From NCBI GenBank assembly GCA_001769385.1, contig MEPB01000060.1, positions 1 through 64,000 on the forward strand: DNA of 64,000 bases. Reading direction: 5' to 3'. The notes under the pieces are model-generated. The model saw only the letters and a list, made by a program, of their open reading frames with translations, did not search any database and was not told the DNA's origin. Every line of letters starts with the position of its first letter. The stretch's first letter is position 1. The stretch comes from Bacteroidetes bacterium RIFCSPLOWO2_12_FULL_35_15. GTDB lineage: Bacteria > Bacteroidota > Bacteroidia > 2-12-FULL-35-15. Shown here one piece after another: positions 55,971 through 62,700 of the stretch. A program made the position numbers and the translations under genes.

Positions 55971-57191
55971 CTATGATAATTGTTCGATGAATGTTTCAAT
56001 TTTTGTTGTTGTTTGTCCTTCAGAATAAAAACGCAGATCACACAAATCGCCTTCTATCACCAATGTTTCGATGCCCAATTCATTTTTTAATCTTAATGGC
56101 ATTCCGAATCTCGAATTAGAATTACTGAAACATGTTTTTGCTTCATGAAAAATCATTCCTCCAATATTGAAATCTTTAATTAAACCTTTCAATATTTTTT
56201 CTTTGGCTCGTTCACTGCGATTGATAAAGATCTCTGTGTATGCTAATGCACTTGACTCAAATGGATCTTTGGGATCAAAGGCGTCAAACACCCAGCTGTT
56301 GCAGTAAGTAGAGGCTACGACTGCCGCATTATTTGCAGCAAATAATTCCGACATCGGACGAAGTTTCCCCCAGATAGGCATTCCATCCCAATAGATACGG
56401 CACTTCTCCACTTCTAAAAAGCCAATTCCTTTTGTTACGTTATCTTCTAATTCTTTTAATAGAGTTGTATAATAATCCTTTGCCATTTGTGTTCCGCGTA
56501 AAACAACGATTGGTCCCATGTGAATGGTGGCATCAAAAAAGCTAATCGGAGAAGGTGATACGCGGGCTGTCCATAATACTTTTTTCCAAAGATCAGTTGC
56601 TTCCTTACTTAATCGAAGTGTTTCGCGAAATTTATCAATATCAAATTTTTGTCCGCTTGCTTTTTCACAAATCGGAATCAATGCTTTAAATTGTGCCGCA
56701 ACATTTTCGATGGCTTCATTTGAAACTTCATCTACATAACGTGGTGGCTCAATCCCAAACACAGGGCAATTTTTTTCTTTTGCAAAATACTCAAACCAAT
56801 CTTGCACCTCACGACACTGATTGGTATTATAAACGATCAAATCCGGTTTGGGTGGGCCTTCCAAGCCATAATGTTCAGTTAATGGAGTTTGTTTTTTTAA
56901 GTAGGATCCAACATCAGCAGTTAGATACGAACAAATTTCACTTGAATAACCAAGCTTTGTGGCTTCAGGAATAAGGTCTGTTGCTGTGCGTGTTGCACCT
57001 AATAATGCTCCATGATTTTCCGGAAAGTGAACTTCAAACCCAAAGGAACGAAGTAATTCAGCAGGCCCAACACTTGTACACCAGGCCATCTTTTTTGTGG
57101 TGTCTTTCATCCCAAGAAAATAATTTCCCATTATTTCCTTCATTATTTTTGCGGATTGTATTTTATAAGGTTTTTTAATTTCTTGTTCCAT
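55971..57191 (-). CDS. BcrB/HgdB-like 2-hydroxyacyl-CoA dehydratase family protein
   Basis: The 406-residue protein has the family fold: AWCTSVGPAELLRSFGFEV near residue 36, HGALLGATRTATDLIP near 60, SEICSYLTADVG near 84, YNTNQCREVQDWF near 121, MGPIVVLRGT near 225 and EAKTCFSNSNSRFG near 350. Cysteines 87, 126 and 354 occupy the positions of the conserved cluster ligands in BcrB (for example SYTGCFTF and IKSCNSFS of the partial bcrB here). C38 is an extra. No BcrC/HgdA-like partner is adjacent, so it may act as a homodimer, as double-cubane proteins do, or with BcrC. The substrate is not known. Confidence 0.8.
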   Translation of the reverse strand: MEQEIKKPYKIQSAKIMKEIMGNYFLGMKDTTKKMAWCTSVGPAELLRSFGFEVHFPENHGALLGATRTATDLIPEATKLGYSSEICSYLTADVGSYLKKQTPLTEHYGLEGPPKPDLIVYNTNQCREVQDWFEYFAKEKNCPVFGIEPPRYVDEVSNEAIENVAAQFKALIPICEKASGQKFDIDKFRETLRLSKEATDLWKKVLWTARVSPSPISFFDATIHMGPIVVLRGTQMAKDYYTTLLKELEDNVTKGIGFLEVEKCRIYWDGMPIWGKLRPMSELFAANNAAVVASTYCNSWVFDAFDPKDPFESSALAYTEIFINRSERAKEKILKGLIKDFNIGGMIFHEAKTCFSNSNSRFGMPLRLKNELGIETLVIEGDLCDLRFYSEGQTTTKIETFIEQLS

Positions 57192-57285
57192 TTTTATTTA
57201 GTATTGAGATATTAGTATTGAGATTTGAGACACTAGATATGAAATTGAGATTTTATAAACGGTCTCAATTCTCATATCTCACTAC
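57192..57285. repeat. Short hairpin between two cluster genes
   Basis: ATTGAGA (57233-57239) and TCTCAAT (57262-57268 region) can pair across a short A/T-rich loop; TATTGAGAT occurs twice just before. Meaning unknown. Confidence 0.3.
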
Positions 57286-59412
57286 TCATATCTTTATTCG
57301 TGCATCCACAACAAAAGCTTTATCTTCAAATGCCATGATCGGATTCAAGTCCATTTCTTCGATCATTGGCAGATCACTTACTAATTGTGATAATCGCTGA
57401 ATGATTTCTATTACACTCGCTTTATGAATAGCTTTTTCACCACGCACACCATCCAATAATTTTGCTGCTTTTATTTTTGTAAGCATTTCGGTTGCTTCCA
57501 CCTCAGTAACCGGTGCAATTTTAAATACCACATCTTTCAACACCTCCACATAAATTCCACCAATACCAAACATTATTAAATGACCTAAGTCTTTTTTTGC
57601 ACTCACTCCTGCAATTAATTCTCTTCCACCGGGAAGAAATTTTTGGATAAAGAATTTCAGATCAGGTGCATTGAATTTAGTTTTCATCTTTTCTATCACG
57701 ACACGCACCTCTTCTGCATTCTTCAAATTGATAGCTACTCCGCCCAGATCACTTTTATGAACCAATGATTCAGCATCTGCTTTTACAACAACGGGGAAAC
57801 CTATTTCAGAAGCGGCTTTCATGGCATCATCCGCTGAACTTGCTATGCGCCAATCAGCAACCGGAATTCCATATTGAGCCAACAACTTATATACTTGTGA
57901 AGAAGAAAGAAAAGATTTTCCTTCTTTTTTTGCTTCATTAATAATAGCAAGGGCATTTTCTTTTTTTACATCAGCAAAAATTTTTGCTTCACCAATATTC
58001 CTCGTACTAACCTGGTGATATTTATACAATGCACCAAGCGCTTTTGCTGCTGTTGTTGGGAAAGCATAACAAGGAACACCACCATCTTTCATAATCTTTG
58101 TTGTTACCTGATAACGTTCCATACTCAGGTTGGTCATAAAATTACAGACGATAGGCTTCTTTTTCATCTTGTTCACTTCCACAATTTGTCGTGCTACTTC
58201 ATCCGTATCCGTAAAAGGTGCGGTGACAAAATTTATATAGATCGAATCAATATTTTCTTCATTCATCAATACATCTAAGGCACTTCTGAAATGTTGTCCG
58301 CCACCTGTTGCAACTACATCTATTGGATTATTGATACTAGCTTCAGGCAGCATGGTTGCTTTTAAAATTTCTTTTGCTTTTTCAGAAAGTTCCGGAAGTA
58401 CCATGCCTGCACTTACTAATTCATCTGTTGCGATAACTGCAGGACCGCCTGTATTAGTAATAATTCCAACTCTGTTTCCTTTTGGAATGGGTTGTGTTGC
58501 AAATGCCATGGATGTCTGGCACATTTCTTCCTCATTATTAAATGCAAGGATCCCAATTTTTTCAAAAATTAGTTCTGTTGCAATATCCACACCTGCAAGT
58601 GAACCTGTATGTGAGGCAGCTGCTTTTGCCCCTTCTTCGGTGCGTCCGGCTTTCATAGCAAGAATTGGTTTTTTCTTCGCCACTACTTTCGCCACATCCA
58701 TAAATTCTTTCGGATTAGAAAATCCTTCTGTATATAAAATGATGGCTTTTGTTCCTTCATCTTCACCATAATAATTTACTACATCAGGAATAGAAACATC
58801 GCATGCATTTCCGTTAGAAGCATACATGCGCATTCCAATATCAAGGTCAAATAAACTTTGCATAATGAATGCACCCACACCTCCGCTTAATGCAACAATA
58901 GATATAGAACCGGGTTTTGGAAATGTAAAAGTAAAATCACAATAGGCATTGTAATCAGGATCGCAATTAATAATTCCCTGGCAATTTGGTCCGAAGATCC
59001 GTACACCATATTCTTTTGCTTTTGCAAGAAATGCTTTTTGCAGAGCCATTCCTTCTTCACCCATTTCACTGAATCCGGCAGAATTGATGATCACAGATTT
59101 AATTCCTTTTTTTCCGCAATCTTCAATTATTTGTGGAACAAATTTGCTGGGGATAATAACATGTGCCGCATCAATATCATAAGGCACATCAAAAATTGTT
59201 GGATATGCTTTTATTCCTCTTATTTCCGGTTCTTTTGGGTTTATAGGATAGATAGGACCTTTATAACCAAAATGCACTAAGTTTTTTATGATCACATTTC
59301 CGATGGAAAGTTCTTTGGAGGAGGCGCCAATAATAGCAATTGATTTTGGCTTAAATAATGAATCCAATTCGTGAATTGATTTTTTTTCTTTTTGTTTTAC
59401 TTCTGCTTCCAT
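57286..59412 (-). CDS. ADP-forming acyl-CoA synthetase (fused alpha-beta)
   Basis: The start at 59412 (MEAEVKQKEKKSIHEL) gives 708 residues; an upstream ATG at 59436 adds eight. The protein makes a CoA thioester with ATP to ADP and phosphate, or the reverse. Order is alpha then beta: CoA-binding PKSIAIIGASS, ligase GPNCQGI, the phosphohistidine in KAAASHTGSLAG (about residue 268), then ATP-grasp VADWRIASSADDAMKAASEIGFPVVVKAD (split for length) and MFGIGGIYVEVLKD. The position next to bcr genes suggests activation of benzoate or another aromatic or alicyclic acid, or energy recovery from acyl-CoA products, but acetate is the default. Confidence 0.88.
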   Translation of the reverse strand: MEAEVKQKEKKSIHELDSLFKPKSIAIIGASSKELSIGNVIIKNLVHFGYKGPIYPINPKEPEIRGIKAYPTIFDVPYDIDAAHVIIPSKFVPQIIEDCGKKGIKSVIINSAGFSEMGEEGMALQKAFLAKAKEYGVRIFGPNCQGIINCDPDYNAYCDFTFTFPKPGSISIVALSGGVGAFIMQSLFDLDIGMRMYASNGNACDVSIPDVVNYYGEDEGTKAIILYTEGFSNPKEFMDVAKVVAKKKPILAMKAGRTEEGAKAAASHTGSLAGVDIATELIFEKIGILAFNNEEEMCQTSMAFATQPIPKGNRVGIITNTGGPAVIATDELVSAGMVLPELSEKAKEILKATMLPEASINNPIDVVATGGGQHFRSALDVLMNEENIDSIYINFVTAPFTDTDEVARQIVEVNKMKKKPIVCNFMTNLSMERYQVTTKIMKDGGVPCYAFPTTAAKALGALYKYHQVSTRNIGEAKIFADVKKENALAIINEAKKEGKSFLSSSQVYKLLAQYGIPVADWRIASSADDAMKAASEIGFPVVVKADAESLVHKSDLGGVAINLKNAEEVRVVIEKMKTKFNAPDLKFFIQKFLPGGRELIAGVSAKKDLGHLIMFGIGGIYVEVLKDVVFKIAPVTEVEATEMLTKIKAAKLLDGVRGEKAIHKASVIEIIQRLSQLVSDLPMIEEMDLNPIMAFEDKAFVVDARIKI

Positions 59413-59490
59413 AATTTTTTCAAATTTTAATCCCAAGGGGACTTAATATTAGGCTTTATATAAGTTAATTCGTAACATGATCAACCGCAC

Positions 59491-59544
59491 TTTCTCGACA
59501 AGCTCGAAATGACTGCGCGTGGTCATTTCGAGCTTGTCGAGAAA
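59491..59544. repeat. Perfect 23-base hairpin repeat
   Basis: TTTCTCGACAAGCTCGAAAT plus GAC pairs with its exact complement across an eight-base TGCGCGTG loop. It stands between the 176-residue protein gene and the ADP-forming synthetase gene, both on the minus strand, with AT-rich flanks and no gene. Confidence 0.8.
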
Positions 59545-59641
59545 ATTGTGTGGAAGCATTTTTAACTCTAATTTCGTTGTAAACATAGGATGTACTTTAA
59601 CTTATATAAAAGTCCTTTTATAGAAATTTATTTTGAGAACT

Positions 59642-60172
59642 TTAAATTTCTACAATTAAAAAATTTTTAATTTTTGAAAATTTTTGTCCGATCAGGCAGT
59701 TAGCATCATTCAAACAGCCTGTTAAACATTTATTCAATTCGTCCATATCTCTTGGACAAAAACATCCGTCCAGTGGGGAAATGTTATACTCCGGACGTTC
59801 TAACTGGTGATTGGGAAATAGAAATGCAACAGGAGAATCCTCTCCTGCCCCAACCAGAATGGTTGAAGAAATATAATGACATTTACCCTCTATTAAGACC
59901 TTCATTTCTGAAGTGACCACCTGATCAGCAGTTGACAAAAATCCTGACTGTTTAATTTCATCAAGAACAAATTTTCCTGATTCAAATCTTCCGTACACAG
60001 AAGTACAAAACCATCCATCCGGTGTAAATGAATCTTTAGTCAGTTTTTGATCTTTATAAAAATCAAAAAAAGCGTCCGGCACTTTGACTTGTATTTCACC
60101 GTCATCAGCCAAACGCCCTTTTACGTTCTGAACTAAACTTCCTAACTGATTATTTTTTCCAAGAGTTTGCAT
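59642..60172 (-). CDS. Isolated C-terminal-like piece of an AMP-forming CoA ligase, catalytic residues lost
   Basis: The 176-residue protein aligns by eye with residues about 370-500 of the in-window ligase at 6110-7900: LGSLVQNVKGRLADDGEIQ, FFDFYKDQKLTKDSF and PDGWFCTSVYGRF correspond to LGTVG...ADGEI, IGYYKDEEATK and DGWFYTGDIG; ILVGAGEDSPVAFLFPN corresponds to VIGEGEKFTSAII. The adenylation domain is absent, the ribose-binding aspartate of TGD is lost (TSVY) and the hinge DRKKE is not kept. The end (CFCPRDMDELNKCLTGCLND) is cysteine-rich. The frame is intact, so it is not simple debris. It lies between bcrD and the ADP-forming synthetase. Binding of an acyl or adenylate ligand is possible. 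Confidence 0.6.
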   Translation of the reverse strand: MQTLGKNNQLGSLVQNVKGRLADDGEIQVKVPDAFFDFYKDQKLTKDSFTPDGWFCTSVYGRFESGKFVLDEIKQSGFLSTADQVVTSEMKVLIEGKCHYISSTILVGAGEDSPVAFLFPNHQLERPEYNISPLDGCFCPRDMDELNKCLTGCLNDANCLIGQKFSKIKNFLIVEI

Positions 60173-60321
60173 CTTATTTAAATTTCACATTCCCAACGCA
60201 TATACAGTTTTTTATAAATAATACCATCACACTTATAAATTCGTTGTCACCCTGAGTTTATCGAAGGGCGTATTTCATACATTCGTAAACAGTCGTATTT
60301 CGTTGATTTGTATTTCGTAAA
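60173..60321. other. Gap between bcrD and the ligase-like gene
   Basis: 149 bases without a gene. CACCCTGAGTTTATCGAAGG (60249-60268) is a fragment of a dispersed repeat also seen at 41100 and 49460. Confidence 0.5.
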
Positions 60322-61161
60322 TTATACTGCTACCGCTTTCTTTTCTTTTAATTTCAGATGACGGAATCCACCCCAAAGTGCTGCTCCAATAGCTCCTGCA
60401 TAAATTGCATCCGGATGTGTTTTGATGATGAATTTTTTTCCTGTTTCAGCCAATTGTTCTTCAATTGCCTGCATCATTCCTTTGTTAAGTGCCATACCTC
60501 CTGTTAACATAATAGGAGATTCTCCTTTTAATGAACTGATCAATTTAATGATACGTCCTGCAATAGAGATATGAATTCCTTTAATAATATTCGGAGTAGT
60601 GATACCGCGGGACACCATATTGATAACATCTGTTTCAGCCAAAACAGCGCAAATGCCGGAAGAAACTTCAGGAGCCTGAGCTTGTAAAGAAACGTCACCA
60701 ACTTCTTCAATAGATAATCCAAGGTAACGTGAAATATTTTCAACAAACTGTCCGGAACCGGAAGCACATTGTCCCGTCATTTTATAATCCTGAACACGGG
60801 CATCTTCTGTGATTTTAACTGCACGTACAAATAATGCACCCATGTCCACTACTGTTTTTGTTTCAGGAAAAAAGAAGTTAGCTCCTTTGGCATGTGTTGT
60901 CATTCCATAGAAATGGCCACGCTTACGTTTCACCATATCGCCTTCACCTGTTGAAGCTAAATATGCAACTTCTTCATATTTTAAATTATGCTTTTCAAGC
61001 ATAGTGTTTATCATTTCATCCGCCAATTGTGTCGGATTACGTTTCCTGATCTTTTCGGTTTGTTTGTCAATTATTTTTGGGTTATTCGAATAATCGATCA
61101 GCACCAATTTTATAAAATTGCTACCTACATCAATCCCCATCGTATAAAATGAATTTTCCAT
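60322..61161 (-). CDS. bcrD: Benzoyl-CoA reductase subunit D (ATPase)
   Basis: The 279-residue length equals BcrD/BadG. MGIDVGSNFIKLVLIDY near residue 8 and TVVDMGALFVRAVK near 103 are the nucleotide motifs; cluster cysteines are C132 in TGQCASGSGQF and C171 in SGICAVLAETDVI, a spacing and sequence typical for BcrD rather than HgdC. With BcrA it forms the ATP-hydrolysing half that donates electrons to BcrBC. It follows bcrA after 90 bases that contain a perfect hairpin. Confidence 0.92.
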   Translation of the reverse strand: MENSFYTMGIDVGSNFIKLVLIDYSNNPKIIDKQTEKIRKRNPTQLADEMINTMLEKHNLKYEEVAYLASTGEGDMVKRKRGHFYGMTTHAKGANFFFPETKTVVDMGALFVRAVKITEDARVQDYKMTGQCASGSGQFVENISRYLGLSIEEVGDVSLQAQAPEVSSGICAVLAETDVINMVSRGITTPNIIKGIHISIAGRIIKLISSLKGESPIMLTGGMALNKGMMQAIEEQLAETGKKFIIKTHPDAIYAGAIGAALWGGFRHLKLKEKKAVAV

Positions 61162-61212
61162 TTGTTGTATAATTAAACGTTGTTTTTTTAAATCCTGTTT
61201 TTTTCTGTGCTT

Positions 61213-61249
61213 TTACCCCTGTCAGAGTTTGAAACCCTGACAGGGGTAA
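61213..61249. repeat. Perfect hairpin between bcrA and bcrD
   Basis: TTACCCCTGTCAG pairs with CTGACAGGGGTAA across an 11-base AGTTTGAAACC-type loop. No T run follows on the minus strand, so it is not a typical terminator; it may stabilise or process the bcrA end of the message. The motif is a common dispersed repeat in this phylum. Confidence 0.8.
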
Positions 61250-61251
61250 TT

Positions 61252-62673
61252 TTAAGCGTTCTCTGCTGTTTTTTTAGCGGAAGGAAGATCTGCTTTGATG
61301 TTTCTTCTTGCGAACATTGCTCCACCTAAAGCGCCCATAAAAATTGAATCGGTATGGATATTGATTTTTATTTTATCACCATAATTTTCTTTTACTAATT
61401 GTCCTAGGTATTTAATTACTGCAGGATTTCTGGCAACACCACCGGTAAAAGTAAATTCGTTATAAACACCGCCTGAACGGGCAATTAAAGACATGGCGCG
61501 CATGATGATGGCTTTGTGTAAGCCACCCAAAATATCTTCACGTTTTTCACCAAGATTGGTTAATTCGCGTAATTCAGCCCCTGCAAATACCGTACAGGTA
61601 GAACAGATCGTTACTTCCTTTTCGGCTTTCATCGCCATTGGCCCTAGTTCATTTACAGTGATACTCATTTCGTCTGCAATGTATCCAAGGTAACGGCCAC
61701 AACCTGCCGCACAACGGTCATTCATCTGGAAGCTGGTTACCAAACCATATTTATCCACCTGGATCGCTTTTGTATCTTGTCCGCCAATATCCAGCACAGT
61801 ACGTGTTTCAGGGAAAATAGCATGTGCTCCGAAAGCATGACAAAGAATTTCAGAACGGATGCAATCCTGAGGGAAAGGTAATAATGCGCGACCATAACCG
61901 GTTCCGGTCATGTTAGCAATATTGAATTCAAGATCAGTTATTTCGTCAATGTGTGAACGAAGCGATTCAGAAACAGTATCGAAATTTCCTTTCAATAAAT
62001 TTAATTCCGCATCAAAGTTTACACTTTTTGAATCAGCTACAGAATCCGGTAAATTTTTATATTTTACTTCCAATTCTTCCATTGCTTTGTAAACAAGTTC
62101 CTTAAAGTTGAACTCGATGATCTGATTTTCTGCAGGGCTGATGCTCTTGTCCCAAACAATCATCAATGGCTCAAACAAAGCCATTCCCAATTTATTTACT
62201 TCTTCGTTGTATTGTTCAGAAACGATGTCGCGGAAGAATTGATTTTTAGCCCCAAGGTTATTATACAAATATTCGTGCTTGATCCTTGGTTTAAATGTTT
62301 TACGGATGGTACGTAAATGACCCAGGATTTCTTCCTGTTGTTTTGCATCCGTGAAAAAGGTTTTGCAGGTTTTCAATAATTCTTCACCTAGTCGATCCAG
62401 ACGAACTTTAAATTGCTCGTATTGAAAAACACTTTCTAAGTCGGTGATGTATTTTTTGTATTCCGGCTTTGCTTTAATCTCCTCTTCTAATTTTCGTTGT
62501 AAGATGGAAAAACGAGCGTTATAAATTGCTTCGTCACGTGCAATGTCAGCTGCAACGGAATAATTAGCACGCGTATTGGTAATTCCGCGCCCAATAATCT
62601 CATCCTTTTCATTGATGATTACCGCTTTTGATGTTGTTGAACCTAAGTCAACTCCAAGATAATATTTGTTCAT
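61252..62673 (-). CDS. bcrA: Benzoyl-CoA reductase subunit A (ATPase)
   Basis: The 473-residue protein is an actin-fold ATPase with a long insert (about residues 36-235) between the first and second motifs, as in BcrA/BadF of the Thauera type. YYLGVDLGSTTSKAVI near residue 4, TVLDIGGQDTKAI near 292 and the cluster cysteines C321 (NDRCAAGCGRYL) and C360 (ICSTCTVFAGAE) are present. The insert is somewhat longer than in the families I recall (total about 440). It follows bcrB after 27 bases. Confidence 0.94.
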   Translation of the reverse strand: MNKYYLGVDLGSTTSKAVIINEKDEIIGRGITNTRANYSVAADIARDEAIYNARFSILQRKLEEEIKAKPEYKKYITDLESVFQYEQFKVRLDRLGEELLKTCKTFFTDAKQQEEILGHLRTIRKTFKPRIKHEYLYNNLGAKNQFFRDIVSEQYNEEVNKLGMALFEPLMIVWDKSISPAENQIIEFNFKELVYKAMEELEVKYKNLPDSVADSKSVNFDAELNLLKGNFDTVSESLRSHIDEITDLEFNIANMTGTGYGRALLPFPQDCIRSEILCHAFGAHAIFPETRTVLDIGGQDTKAIQVDKYGLVTSFQMNDRCAAGCGRYLGYIADEMSITVNELGPMAMKAEKEVTICSTCTVFAGAELRELTNLGEKREDILGGLHKAIIMRAMSLIARSGGVYNEFTFTGGVARNPAVIKYLGQLVKENYGDKIKINIHTDSIFMGALGGAMFARRNIKADLPSAKKTAENA

Positions 62674-62700
62674 CGTTTTATTTTTCTAGATGTTGGTTAA

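Noticed and set aside
55971-57191. Considered as the missing BcrC subunit
   Set aside because: Its conserved segments (WCTSVGPAELL, HGALLGATRTA, EAKTCFSNSNSRFG) differ from the BcrC/BadD patterns I recall, and it is far from bcrB-A-D and linked to its own activator.
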